Below, piece by piece: positions 40,748 through 49,333 of a stretch of DNA of 64,000 nt. A model generated the notes under the pieces. The model was not told the DNA's origin. It ran no database searches and saw only the letters and a list, made by a program, of their open reading frames with translations. The position numbers and the translations under genes are program-made. Position 1 is the stretch's first letter. Every line of letters starts with the position of its first letter. Source of the stretch: Maritimibacter harenae (GTDB taxonomy: Bacteria; Pseudomonadota; Alphaproteobacteria; Rhodobacterales; Rhodobacteraceae). The DNA is taken from assembly GCF_009882975.1 (NCBI RefSeq), contig NZ_WTUX01000006.1, positions 124,001 through 188,000 of the forward strand, written 5' to 3'.

Positions 40748-40769
40748 TGTATACACGCCTATGTATACA
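40748..40769. promoter_or_regulatory. Tandem candidate GntR operators
   Basis: Two identical palindromes TGTATACA (40748-40755 and 40762-40769) with centres 14 bases apart, just upstream of the GntR ribosome site and after the acyl-CoA synthetase stop. Likely an autoregulatory site; the same core occurs before the LigM-like gene. Confidence 0.65.
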
Positions 40770-40799
40770 ATCCGTGGCCCACAATGGAAGCCCTGCGTG

Positions 40800-42626
40800 T
40801 CAGGCGCGGATCACGTCCCCGCCTTCCTCGTAGAGATGGTCGACCAGCCCGGCCCGTTCACGCAGCACCGCGCGCTGGTTCACCGACCCCTTGTCCGTGA
40901 CCTCGCCCTTGTCGAGATCGAGCGGTTCGATCAGCACCATCGCGATCGGCACGCGCATCGACGACCCCGTCGCCTTGGCATTGTAGGCGGCAAGCCGTTC
41001 GGCAATCGCCTCGCGCAGCGTCGGGTGGGTGAACAGCGTGGCTTCGTCCATTTCCTTGCCGCCGGGGACGATTTCCTCGATGGCCGGCCGGAACGGCACC
41101 AGCAGCGCGCCCAGTTTTTCCTGCCCGTCGCCGGTCAGCACCACGTCGCGCGCCAGCCCGCCCAGCGCATCGGTGAGCTTGGCCCGCACGGCCCCGACGG
41201 AGACCCAGGTCCCGGTCTGGAGCTTGAAGTTCTCGGCCACGCGCCCGTCGAAGAAGAAGCCCTTGGCCGGATCGTCCGGGTCCGCGAAGCGCAATGCGTC
41301 GCCCAGCTTGTAGAAGCCTTCCTCGTCGAAGGCCTCGGCCGACAGCTTCTCGTTGCGCCAGTAGCCCGGGGTGACGTTCGGCCCCTTCACGCGGGCCTCC
41401 ATCTTGCCCTCGTTCGGCACCAGCTTCAGCACCAGGTCCTTGGCCGGGATACCGATGTTGCCGGGGCTGTCCTGCGGCTCGGTCTGGTAGAGCGCGAACG
41501 GCGCCGTCTCGGTCGCGCCAAGCCCGGTGCCCAGCAGGATTTCCTCGCCGGTCGCCTTGATGGCGGCAGCCTTGAGATCGTCCCAGGTGTGCTGGGCCAT
41601 CGCCGCGCCCGCGTAATACATCAGCTTCATCTCGGAGAAGAACGTGCGGGCGAAGTCGGGATCCTTCGCGATTTCGTGCAGGATCATCTCGAAGCCCGCC
41701 GGCACGTTCCAGTACCAGTTGGTCCGCACGTCGCGCAGGTTACGGATCGTCTCGTGAATCATGTCCTTGGTCGGACGACCCGCGTCGATGTGGAACGTCC
41801 CGCCGTTGGACAGCACCACGTTGAAGATCAGGTTGCCGGCGGCGACATGGTTCCACGGCGCCCAGTCCAGCACCATCGGCGGCTCGTCCCGGAGATAGGC
41901 ATAGCAATCCGTCACCTGTTCGATGTTCACGCAGAGCATCCGCTGCGTCTGGATCACCGCCTTGGGGCTGCCGGTCGTGCCGGAGGTGAACAGGAACTTG
42001 GCCACCGTGTCCGGCGTGATCGCGTCGTTCGCCTTGTCGACTGCGTCGGTCACCGGCGTGGCCTTCAGGTCGTCCCAAGCGATCGCCAGGTCATCCCCAT
42101 TCACACCAAGACGCGGCAGGTCGGGGAAAACGGTGTCGATGGCTTTCTTGAACGGTCCGGTGTCCTCGCAGAAGACGGCGCCGGGCGTGATCTGGTCGCG
42201 CACGCCCTTGAGCTTCTCGAACCCTTCCGACACCAGCGCATAGGCCGGCGCGATCGCGGCGGAGGGGATGCCCACGTAATGCGCGGCCACGACCATCAGC
42301 GCATGCGCGACCGAGTTGCCCGACAGGATGACAAGCGGCCGTTCCTCGGACAGGTCGAGGTCGAGCAGCCCCTGCCCGATCGACCGCACGATCTCGCGCG
42401 CCTCGCCATAGGTCACGCCGCGCCATTCGTCCTCGCCGACGCCGCGTTCCGTGATCCAGGTGCGGTCCGGTGATTCGCGCGCCCAGCGCTCGAGCCACTC
42501 CGAGGTCTTTTCGGAATGGGGCCCCAGCGGCTCCTTCTGCCAGACGTACATCGTGCCGTCGGGCTTTTTCTCATGGGCGACCTCGGCGTGCCAAAGCTTC
42601 ACCGGGCGCAATTTCGCGTCTGACAT
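40800..42626 (-). CDS. Feruloyl-CoA synthetase-like acyl-CoA ligase
   Basis: AMP-forming acyl-CoA ligase of about 608 residues. The phosphate-binding loop is FLFTSGTTGSPKAVIQTQRML and the adenylation motif is GTGLGATETAPFALYQ. The length and the QTQRMLCVNIEQ sequence fit the feruloyl-CoA synthetase clade. It probably adenylates a hydroxycinnamate and forms its CoA thioester. It is divergent from a crotonase-MarR operon, with a 20-bp inverted repeat between them. Coumarate or caffeate are alternative substrates. Confidence 0.75.
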   Translation of the reverse strand: MSDAKLRPVKLWHAEVAHEKKPDGTMYVWQKEPLGPHSEKTSEWLERWARESPDRTWITERGVGEDEWRGVTYGEAREIVRSIGQGLLDLDLSEERPLVILSGNSVAHALMVVAAHYVGIPSAAIAPAYALVSEGFEKLKGVRDQITPGAVFCEDTGPFKKAIDTVFPDLPRLGVNGDDLAIAWDDLKATPVTDAVDKANDAITPDTVAKFLFTSGTTGSPKAVIQTQRMLCVNIEQVTDCYAYLRDEPPMVLDWAPWNHVAAGNLIFNVVLSNGGTFHIDAGRPTKDMIHETIRNLRDVRTNWYWNVPAGFEMILHEIAKDPDFARTFFSEMKLMYYAGAAMAQHTWDDLKAAAIKATGEEILLGTGLGATETAPFALYQTEPQDSPGNIGIPAKDLVLKLVPNEGKMEARVKGPNVTPGYWRNEKLSAEAFDEEGFYKLGDALRFADPDDPAKGFFFDGRVAENFKLQTGTWVSVGAVRAKLTDALGGLARDVVLTGDGQEKLGALLVPFRPAIEEIVPGGKEMDEATLFTHPTLREAIAERLAAYNAKATGSSMRVPIAMVLIEPLDLDKGEVTDKGSVNQRAVLRERAGLVDHLYEEGGDVIRA

Positions 42627-42666
42627 GATGTCCTCCCTCGGCGCGCTCCTCGACGCCGCTCAGAAA

Positions 42667-42686
42667 TTAGTTTACGCGGAAACTAA
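42667..42686. promoter_or_regulatory. Candidate MarR operator in divergent promoter
   Basis: Perfect inverted repeat TTAGTTT-ACGCGG-AAACTAA in the 113-base gap between the ligase and crotonase genes. Size, AT-rich arms and place fit the operator of the MarR gene in the crotonase operon, by analogy with CouR/FerR-type repressors. Confidence 0.65.
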
Positions 42687-42739
42687 ATGAGTGGATAGTG
42701 AAATCAAGGCGACTCATGAAGTCGCGTGGGAGGATATCG

Positions 42740-43522
42740 TTGGACCTGAAGTATCTCACCTATGAGTTGAGGGGGGATGTCGCCCTTCTCGGACTGAATC
42801 GTCCGGAGAAGCGCAACGCGATCTCCGACGCATTCGTGGAAGAACTGGCCATGCTCGTGCGCAAGGCCGAGGACGAGGCGAAAGCCGCCGTCATCCACGG
42901 GCACGGATCGCATTTCTGCGCCGGGCTGGACCTTGCCGAACACGTGAAGAAGACCCCCTTCGAGGGTGTGCACGGCTCGCGCCGCTGGCACGAAGTGTTC
43001 GGCTGGATCCAGAAGGGCAAGCTGCCATGGTTCGCGGCCCTGCATGGCGCCGTGGTCGGCGGGGGGCTCGAACTCGCCTCGGCGGTCCATGTGCGCGTTG
43101 CCGATCAATCCGCCTTCTTCGCCCTGCCCGAAGGGCAGCGCGGCATCTTCGTGGGCGGCGGCGCCTCGGTGCGCTCGGCCCGGCTGATGGGGCTGGCCCG
43201 CATGACCGACATGATGCTCACAGGCCGCTCCGTCGACGCGGACACCGCCGAGCGCTGGAACATCGTGCAATACGTGGTCGACGAAGGTGCGGCGCTGGAC
43301 AAGGCGGTCGAGCTGGCCGGCCGCGCCGCCACCAACGCCGAGATCTCGAACTACGCCGTGATCAACGCCCTGCCGCGCATCCAGGACATGTCGTCCGACG
43401 ACGGCCTCTTCGTGGAAAGCTTCATCGCCTCCTTCACGGCGACCAGCCCCGAAGCCGAGGAACGGCTCAACGCCTTCCTCAACAAGAAGGCGGGCAAGGT
43501 CGCCCGGCCGACGGAGGGATGA
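42740..43522 (+). CDS. Crotonase family enzyme (hydroxycinnamoyl-CoA hydratase/lyase candidate)
   Basis: About 260 residues. The oxyanion motif CAGLDLAEH, the active-site GGGLELASAV and FALPEGQRGIFVGGGASVR retain both catalytic glutamates of the crotonase fold. With the ligase it could hydrate feruloyl- or coumaroyl-CoA and cleave it to an aromatic aldehyde and acetyl-CoA. The TTG start is chosen because GGGAGG stands six bases before it; an ATG 24 bases upstream is in frame but lacks a ribosome site. The next gene overlaps as ATGA. Confidence 0.78.
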   Translation: MDLKYLTYELRGDVALLGLNRPEKRNAISDAFVEELAMLVRKAEDEAKAAVIHGHGSHFCAGLDLAEHVKKTPFEGVHGSRRWHEVFGWIQKGKLPWFAALHGAVVGGGLELASAVHVRVADQSAFFALPEGQRGIFVGGGASVRSARLMGLARMTDMMLTGRSVDADTAERWNIVQYVVDEGAALDKAVELAGRAATNAEISNYAVINALPRIQDMSSDDGLFVESFIASFTATSPEAEERLNAFLNKKAGKVARPTEG

Positions 43523-43995
43523 TGCCCGACGACGCGCTGCAGACGACGGAAGACGCCCCCATCAAGCTGGGCGAGCTCACCAACGGGCTCGGCTTCCTGA
43601 TCCGCATCGCGCAGGTGAAACTGTTCGAGAATTTCTTCGAACATCTCGGCGAATACGGGCTCAAGCCCGGCGAATTCACCGTGCTCTGGGTCATCGGCCT
43701 GAACCCAGGCCTGCGCCAGGGCACGGTCGCGAACACGCTTCACATCAAGCCCGCCCACATGACCAAGCTCACGGGGCGGTTGGTGGAGCGGGGGCTCGTC
43801 TCGCGCGCCACGCCGGCCGACGACCGGCGCGCGGTGCGCCTGAGCCTCACACCCGAAGGTCAGAAATTCGTGGACTCCAAGAAGGACGCATTTCTGAACC
43901 ACAACTTCGACGAAAAAGAAGCCCTGAGCCCCGAGGAAGCGGAACAGCTCATCTCCCTGCTCAGGAAATTCACAGGACTGAACGCATGCCCATGA
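43519..43995 (+). CDS. MarR family transcriptional regulator
   Basis: About 158 residues with the winged-helix pattern LNPGLRQGTVANTLHIKPAHMTKLTGRLVERGLVSRATPADDRRAVRLSLTPEG, including the wing residues DDRR. MarR proteins in hydroxycinnamate clusters (CouR, FerR, HcaR) are repressors released by the CoA thioester made by the ligase. The first of two adjacent ATGs overlaps the crotonase stop; the second is spaced better from GGAGGG and may be the real start. It ends inside the next gene's first codons. Confidence 0.85.
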   Translation: MMPDDALQTTEDAPIKLGELTNGLGFLIRIAQVKLFENFFEHLGEYGLKPGEFTVLWVIGLNPGLRQGTVANTLHIKPAHMTKLTGRLVERGLVSRATPADDRRAVRLSLTPEGQKFVDSKKDAFLNHNFDEKEALSPEEAEQLISLLRKFTGLNACP

Positions 43996-44870
43996 ACATC
44001 GACGATCTCATCGCGATCGACATCCACACCCACGCCGAAGAGCCCTGCTCCCACGGCGAGCGGGACGACGGCTACTACGAATTCCAGCAGGGTATGGCCA
44101 AGTACTTCGGCAACCCCGCCGGCGCCGAGGGCATGCTGCCCTCGCCCCGCCAGACCGCCCAGTACTTCCGCGAGCGCAAGATCGGCGCGGTGATCTTCCC
44201 GGTGGACAGCGAATCCAACACCGGCTTCTACCGTTACTCGAACGAAGAAGTTGCCGAGATCTGCGCCGAGAACGATGACATCCTGATCCCCTTCGCCTCG
44301 ATCGACCCGTGGAAGGGCAAGATGGCCGCCCGCGAGGCGCGCCGCCTGATCCGCGATTTCGGCGTGCGGGGCTTCAAGTTCCACCCGACGATCCAGGCCT
44401 TCTGGCCGAACGACCGCATGGCCTACCCGTTCTACGAGGTGCTCGAGGAAGAAGGCGCGATCACGCTGTTCCACACCGGCCAGACCGGCGTCGGTTCCGG
44501 CATGCACGGCGGCATGGGGATGCGCCTGAAGTATTCGCACCCGATGTGCATCGACGATGTCGCGGTCGACTTCCCCGACCTCAGGATCATCATGGCCCAC
44601 CCGTCCTTCCCCTGGCAGGAAGAGGCGCTCGCGGTGGCCCAGCACAAGCCCAACGTCTACATCGACCTCTCCGGATGGTCGCCGAAATACTTTCCCGAGA
44701 TCCTCGTCAAATACGCCAACTCGCTCCTGAAGAAGAAGATGCTCTTCGGGTCGGACTGGCCGGCGATCACGCCGGACCGGTGGCTCGCGGATTTCGAGAA
44801 AGCCCCGTTCAAGGATGAGGTGCGTCCTCTCATCCTCAAGGAAAACGCCAAGCGGCTCTTGAACCTTTAG
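43986..44870 (+). CDS. Amidohydrolase family protein (COG2159 type)
   Basis: TIM-barrel metal-dependent hydrolase or decarboxylase of about 294 residues. Metal ligands are suggested by DIHTHAEE (HxH), GVRGFKFHPTIQ, IIMAHPSFPWQ and FGSDWPAI. The ACMSD-like subgroup contains aromatic decarboxylases such as LigW and hydrolases such as LigJ, so an aromatic acid substrate is likely. It overlaps the MarR gene by 10 bases and precedes the TRAP genes. Its exact step is not known. Confidence 0.78.
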   Translation: MPMNIDDLIAIDIHTHAEEPCSHGERDDGYYEFQQGMAKYFGNPAGAEGMLPSPRQTAQYFRERKIGAVIFPVDSESNTGFYRYSNEEVAEICAENDDILIPFASIDPWKGKMAAREARRLIRDFGVRGFKFHPTIQAFWPNDRMAYPFYEVLEEEGAITLFHTGQTGVGSGMHGGMGMRLKYSHPMCIDDVAVDFPDLRIIMAHPSFPWQEEALAVAQHKPNVYIDLSGWSPKYFPEILVKYANSLLKKKMLFGSDWPAITPDRWLADFEKAPFKDEVRPLILKENAKRLLNL

Positions 44871-44894
44871 GACGCTTCATAGGGAGGAAACTCA

Positions 44895-45983
44895 ATGAAA
44901 CTCTGGAACCTCACCGGCGCTGCCCTCGCGGCCGCGCTCACCATGACCGGCGCCGCGCAGGCCCAGTCGTTCGTCGCTGCACCGGCGGCCCCGCCGGCGC
45001 ACCCGGCGGCCTACATGTACGGCAAGTTCGCCGAGTTCCTCGACGAGGAATCGAACGGCAACATGTCCGCCAACATCGTCGGGCCCGAGGTCGTCTCGCT
45101 GCCCCAGATGAAGGACGCCCTTCAGACCGGGCTGGCCGCCGTCGGCAACTCGCTGCCGCTCTACTTCGCGGCCGACTTCCCGCAGACCGGTGTGGCCGGT
45201 GACCTCGCGCTCGCCGGCCGCAGCCCGCACGCGATGGGCTGGGCCATGACCGAGTGGGTCGTGAACTGCGAACCCTGCCAGCAGGAGTACAAGGACTTCG
45301 GCGGCGTCTTCCTGGGCTCCGGCTCCTCGGACGTCTACGTCCTGATCACCACCGAACCGGTGGAAACCATCGACGACCTGCAGGGCCTGCGCCTGCGTTC
45401 GGGCGGCGCGCCGTATTCGCGTTGGGCCGAGAACTTCGGCGCCACCCCGGTGAACCTGCCGGTGGGCCAGACCTTCGAAGCGATGAGCCAGGGCACGATC
45501 GATGGCACGATGGCCTCGATCGCGGACATGCTGTCCTATCGCCTGGTCGACGTGGCCACCAACGTGCTGCGCGTGCCGCTGGGCACCTACCACGTGACCT
45601 CGAACTTCACCGTCGCCGCCGACACCTGGGCGGACATGTCGGTCGAGGAGCGTGAGCAGTTCGCGAAGGCCGCCAACCGCGCCGACCCGCAGCTGACCGA
45701 CCGCTGGGCCTACCAGATGCCGTCGGAAGCGGACGCCGCCGTGGCCGAAGCCGGCATCGCCGACAACCAGCCCAGCGACGACTTCCTGGCCGCGTCGAAC
45801 GCCTTCGCCGAGCAGGACGTCCAGTCGCGCGTCGAGGCCAACCCGCTGGCCGCCGACTTCGCCGCCCTGATCGAGAAGTGGGACGGCATCGTGGCCGAGG
45901 TCGGCACCGATCCCGAAGCCCTGGCCGCCCGCGCCTGGGACGAGATCTGGGCCGACGTCGATTTCGCCTCCTACGGCATGTAA
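44895..45983 (+). CDS. dctP: TRAP transporter substrate-binding protein (DctP), second system
   Basis: Periplasmic protein of about 362 residues with signal peptide MKLWNLTGAALAAALTMTGAAQAQS. LQGLRLRSGGAPYSRWAENFGATPVNLPVGQTFEAMSQGTIDG shows the ligand arginine and the family's substrate region. It has GGGAGG upstream and lies 24 bases after the amidohydrolase, in the same operon as crotonase and MarR, so it likely binds a hydroxycinnamate. A strong hairpin follows it. Confidence 0.87.
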   Translation: MKLWNLTGAALAAALTMTGAAQAQSFVAAPAAPPAHPAAYMYGKFAEFLDEESNGNMSANIVGPEVVSLPQMKDALQTGLAAVGNSLPLYFAADFPQTGVAGDLALAGRSPHAMGWAMTEWVVNCEPCQQEYKDFGGVFLGSGSSDVYVLITTEPVETIDDLQGLRLRSGGAPYSRWAENFGATPVNLPVGQTFEAMSQGTIDGTMASIADMLSYRLVDVATNVLRVPLGTYHVTSNFTVAADTWADMSVEEREQFAKAANRADPQLTDRWAYQMPSEADAAVAEAGIADNQPSDDFLAASNAFAEQDVQSRVEANPLAADFAALIEKWDGIVAEVGTDPEALAARAWDEIWADVDFASYGM

Positions 45984-46001
45984 TCGACCCTTCAAACCGA
46001 A

Positions 46002-46032
46002 CGCCCCGGCCTGCGGCACGCGGGCCGGGGCG
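46002..46032 (+). terminator. Hairpin between dctP and dctQ, second system
   Basis: Perfect 10-bp arms CGCCCCGGCC and GGCCGGGGCG around an 11-base loop, followed by GATTTTCC. It resembles the hairpin after proX and probably partly terminates or protects the binding-protein mRNA, giving an excess of DctP. Confidence 0.55.
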
Positions 46033-46055
46033 CCTCGATTTTCCGGGATGGGACA

Positions 46056-46574
46056 ATGGGAAAGCTGATCGTACTCGCACGGCGCATCGCCCGCATCATG
46101 GCGTATATCGGTGCCATCGCCGTCGTCGCGATGATGTTGCACATCACGCTCGACGTGGCCTTGCGCAACTTATTTCGCATCTCGATGAACACGGTCCCCG
46201 AGATCGTGGCCCGCTACTACATGACCGCGCTCGCCTTCCTGCCGCTGGGCTGGCTCGAGCTGCGGCGCCAGATGATTTCCGTCGAACTGATCGACTTCGC
46301 GCTCTCCGACCGGATGCGCCGGTTCTCGGACGCCGCCGTGATGGTGGTGGCCGCCGCGGTCTACAGCTTCCTGGCCTGGACGAACTGGGACAAGGCGCTG
46401 TCGGAAACGCGCGTCGGCACCCTGGTCGAGATCGCGACCTACAAGATGCCCGTGTGGCATTCCTTCTACTTCGCGCCGGTGGGCTTCACGCTCGCAGCAC
46501 TGATCACCGCCCTGCTCGCGATCGGGTACATGAGCCCCAAAATCGCCGCTGAACTGGACGAGGCCGAACAATGA
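46056..46574 (+). CDS. dctQ: TRAP transporter small permease (DctQ), second system
   Basis: About 172 residues and four membrane segments. DVALRNLFRISMNTVPEIVARYYMTALAFLPLGWLELRRQMISVELID is the family core, with the substituted but recognisable motif of DctQ. It overlaps the DctM gene as ATGA. Confidence 0.85.
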   Translation: MGKLIVLARRIARIMAYIGAIAVVAMMLHITLDVALRNLFRISMNTVPEIVARYYMTALAFLPLGWLELRRQMISVELIDFALSDRMRRFSDAAVMVVAAAVYSFLAWTNWDKALSETRVGTLVEIATYKMPVWHSFYFAPVGFTLAALITALLAIGYMSPKIAAELDEAEQ

Positions 46575-47869
46575 GCGTCGAAATCGGTATCTGGGGCGTC
46601 GTCGCGCTCGGCATCCTGCTCGTCCTGCGCCTGCCGGTGGCGCTCGCCCTGATACTCGTGTCCTTCTCGGGCATCTGGGCGATGATCGGGCTCAAGCCCG
46701 CGCTCGGTATCCTCGAGAACACGCCCTACAGCTTCGTCGCCAGCTGGACGATGAGCGCGGTGCCCATGTTCCTGCTCATGGGCTTCGTGGCCTTCCACAC
46801 CGGGCTGACGGCCGGGCTCTTCGACGCCGCGAAAGTCTTCCTCGCCCGATTGCCGGGCGGTCTCGCGATCTCGTCGATCTTCGCCTGCTCGGGTTTCGCG
46901 GCCCTGTCCGGGTCGTCCATCGCCACCGCGGCGGCAATGGGCCGTATCGCGATCCCGGAGATGGTGAAAGCGGGCTACCGCCCCTCGATCGCCTCGGGCT
47001 CGATCGCGGCGGGCGGCACCATCGGTGCGCTGATTCCACCATCGATCCTGATGATCATCTACGGGATCATCGCGGAAACCTCGGTCACGCAGGTCTTCCT
47101 GGGCGGCATCAGCATCGGCATCGCGACGGCGATCGCCTATACCTTCGTCGTCCTGCTGATCAGCTTCCTGCGCCCCGACATCATCCCGCGCAGCGCGGAG
47201 GTGGATAAAGGCGAAGGCATGCGGGTCTTCCTGTCGCTCATCCCGGTGCTCGTCCTGATCCTGATCGTCTTCGGCGGTCTCTTCAGCGGCCTCTTCACCG
47301 CGACCGAAGCCGGGGCCATCGGTGCCTTCGGCACCTTCGTCGTGGCCGGTGCGATGGGCAAACTGACCAAGGCGGCGATCTCCCGCTCGCTGATGGAGAC
47401 GGTGACCACCACCGGCTCGCTCCTCATCATCGGCTTCGCGGCCACCATGTTCACCCGTTTCCTCGGCCTGTCCGGCCTGCAGAGCTTCATCGCGCAAGCC
47501 GTCGCGGGGGCCGATATCGGCTATGTCGGCCTGATGTTCATCATCGTGCTGATCTACCTGGCGCTCGGCACGTTCATGGAGCCCTTCGGCGCGATGCTGG
47601 TCACGCTGCCGGTGTTCCTGCCGGTGCTCGAGGCGCAGCACATCGACCTGGTCTGGTTCGGCGTGCTGGTGGTGAAACTGCTCGAGATCGGGATGATCAC
47701 GCCGCCCGTCGGCTTGAACGTGTTCGTGATCAAGAACGTGGCGAGTAAATACGTGTCCGTCGTCCAGGTGTTCAAAGGGGTCATCCCCTTCCTGCTGTCG
47801 GACATCCTCGTGGTCGCCATCGTGATCGCCTTCCCGGCGCTGGTCCTGTTCCTGCCCGGGCTGCTCTGA
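46571..47869 (+). CDS. dctM: TRAP transporter large permease (DctM), second system
   Basis: About 432 residues with about 12 membrane segments. FSCSGFAAL-type TRAP sequence is present as IFACSGFAALSGSSIATAAAMGRIAIPEM, and GGTIGALIPPSILMIIYGIIAETSVTQVFLGGISIG is the paired conserved region. It is the last gene of the crotonase operon and is followed by an intrinsic terminator. Confidence 0.9.
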   Translation: MSVEIGIWGVVALGILLVLRLPVALALILVSFSGIWAMIGLKPALGILENTPYSFVASWTMSAVPMFLLMGFVAFHTGLTAGLFDAAKVFLARLPGGLAISSIFACSGFAALSGSSIATAAAMGRIAIPEMVKAGYRPSIASGSIAAGGTIGALIPPSILMIIYGIIAETSVTQVFLGGISIGIATAIAYTFVVLLISFLRPDIIPRSAEVDKGEGMRVFLSLIPVLVLILIVFGGLFSGLFTATEAGAIGAFGTFVVAGAMGKLTKAAISRSLMETVTTTGSLLIIGFAATMFTRFLGLSGLQSFIAQAVAGADIGYVGLMFIIVLIYLALGTFMEPFGAMLVTLPVFLPVLEAQHIDLVWFGVLVVKLLEIGMITPPVGLNVFVIKNVASKYVSVVQVFKGVIPFLLSDILVVAIVIAFPALVLFLPGLL

Positions 47870-47894
47870 CCGCACACGCATTGATCTCCATCCG

Positions 47895-47922
47895 AAGGGC
47901 GGTCCCACGGGCCGCCCTTTTT
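47895..47922 (+). terminator. Terminator of the crotonase-TRAP operon
   Basis: Arms AAGGGCGG and CCGCCCTT with additional inner pairing, running into five T residues. It lies 26 bases after the dctM stop and separates the aromatic operon from the iron operon. Confidence 0.85.
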
Positions 47923-47959
47923 CGTTCGGAAAGCCCTGTTTTCTGGAACGATTCCAATT

Positions 47960-47999
47960 CCCGATCAAATTTGTCAACCTTTATTGACATACCCGATCA
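47960..47999. promoter_or_regulatory. Candidate iron-responsive operator and promoter
   Basis: Inverted repeat TGTCAA-CCTTTA-TTGACA (47972-47989) is flanked by two direct copies of CCCGATCA (47960-47967 and 47992-47999), 32 bases apart. The TTGACA half matches a -35 element about 70 bases before the imelysin ATG. A regulator bound here would block RNA polymerase. An iron-dependent regulator is inferred from the genes controlled. Confidence 0.55.
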
Positions 48000-48059
48000 T
48001 TTCAGTCAGCTATCCCACATAAGTTCGGAAACGTGCATAACCGAAGGGACGGATTTTCA

Positions 48060-49319
48060 ATGAAACGCACCATGCTGACCGCGACCGCGCTGATCCTCGG
48101 CGCTGTCCCGGCCTTCGCGGCGACGAAGGCCGACGTGCTCGAAACCTATGCCGACATCGCGCATGCGGGTTACGAGGACAGCCTGATCACCGCGCTGACA
48201 CTCGAGGACGCCATCGAAGCGCTCATCGCCACGCCGTCGGAAGAGACGCTCGCCGCCGCCCGCGCCGCCTGGATCGCCGCGCGCGAGCCCTACCAGCAGA
48301 CCGAGGTCTTCCGCTTCGGCAACCCGATCGTCGATGACTGGGAAGGCAAGGTGAACGCCTGGCCGCTGGACGAGGGTCTGATCGACTACGTCGACGCCTC
48401 CTACGGCGGGGCGACGGACGAGAACCCCTTCGCCGCCCTCAACGTGATCGCCAACCCCGCGCCCACCATCGCCGGGGAGGAAGTCGACGCCACGACCATC
48501 GACGCCACCTTCATCGCGGACCGGCTGAACGAGGCCGACGGGATCGAGACCAACGTCGCGCGTGGCTACCACGCGATCGAGTTCCTGCTGTGGGGCCAGG
48601 ACCTGAACGACACCGGGCCGGGCGCGGGCGAGCGCCCCTATACCGATTTCGTCCAGGGCGCGGACTGCTCCCACGGCAATTGCGACCGCCGCGTCGACTA
48701 CCTCCGCGCGGTCACCGACCTCCTGATTTCAGACCTCGAAGAGATGGTCGCGGCCTGGGAAGACGGCGGCGCGGCACGCGAAGACGTGATGGACGACGCG
48801 GACGAAGGCATTGTCGCGATGCTGACCGGCATGGGATCGCTGTCCTACGGTGAACAAGCGGGCGAACGCATGCGTTTGGGTCTTATGCTGAACGATCCGG
48901 AAGAAGAGCACGACTGCTTCTCCGACAACACCCACCGTTCGCACTACAACGACGGGCTGGGCGTGCAGAACGTCTATCTCGGTCGCTACACCCGCGTGGA
49001 CGGCACGGTGATCGAAGGCCCCGCGCTCGAGGACCTCGTGGCAGAATCGAACCCGGCGCTGGACGAAGAGATGAAAACCAGGCTCGACACCACGATGGCC
49101 GCGATGACCGACCTTTCGGACGCGGCCGAGGGCGGCTTTTCCTACGACCAGATGCTCGCCACCGGCAACGAGCGGGGCGAGACGTTGATCATGGCGGCCG
49201 TGGACGGGCTGATCGACCAGACCGCCACCATCGAGCGCATCGTCGCCGACCTGGGGCTCGACGCGATCTCCTTCGAGGGGTCCGACAGCCTCGACAACCC
49301 CAACGCGGTTTTCCAGTAA
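48060..49319 (+). CDS. Imelysin family protein (IrpA-like)
   Basis: Periplasmic or outer-membrane-associated iron-regulated protein of about 419 residues. A signal peptide (MKRTMLTATALILGAVPAFAA) is followed by an imelysin domain with the GxHxxE motif GYHAIEFLLWG. GAGVERPYTDF-like sequence (AGERPYTDF) and the cysteines of ADCSHGNCDRR are also present. Imelysins are iron-regulated; EfeO-like members bind iron. It starts the operon with bacterioferritin genes and a second imelysin. Confidence 0.85.
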   Translation: MKRTMLTATALILGAVPAFAATKADVLETYADIAHAGYEDSLITALTLEDAIEALIATPSEETLAAARAAWIAAREPYQQTEVFRFGNPIVDDWEGKVNAWPLDEGLIDYVDASYGGATDENPFAALNVIANPAPTIAGEEVDATTIDATFIADRLNEADGIETNVARGYHAIEFLLWGQDLNDTGPGAGERPYTDFVQGADCSHGNCDRRVDYLRAVTDLLISDLEEMVAAWEDGGAAREDVMDDADEGIVAMLTGMGSLSYGEQAGERMRLGLMLNDPEEEHDCFSDNTHRSHYNDGLGVQNVYLGRYTRVDGTVIEGPALEDLVAESNPALDEEMKTRLDTTMAAMTDLSDAAEGGFSYDQMLATGNERGETLIMAAVDGLIDQTATIERIVADLGLDAISFEGSDSLDNPNAVFQ

Positions 49320-49333
49320 GAGGACCTGAAAAG

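Noticed and set aside
42740-43522. Ordinary fatty-acid enoyl-CoA hydratase
   Set aside because: Placed in an operon with MarR, TRAP genes and a divergent feruloyl-CoA-synthetase-like gene; a beta-oxidation hydratase already exists at 17808-18584.
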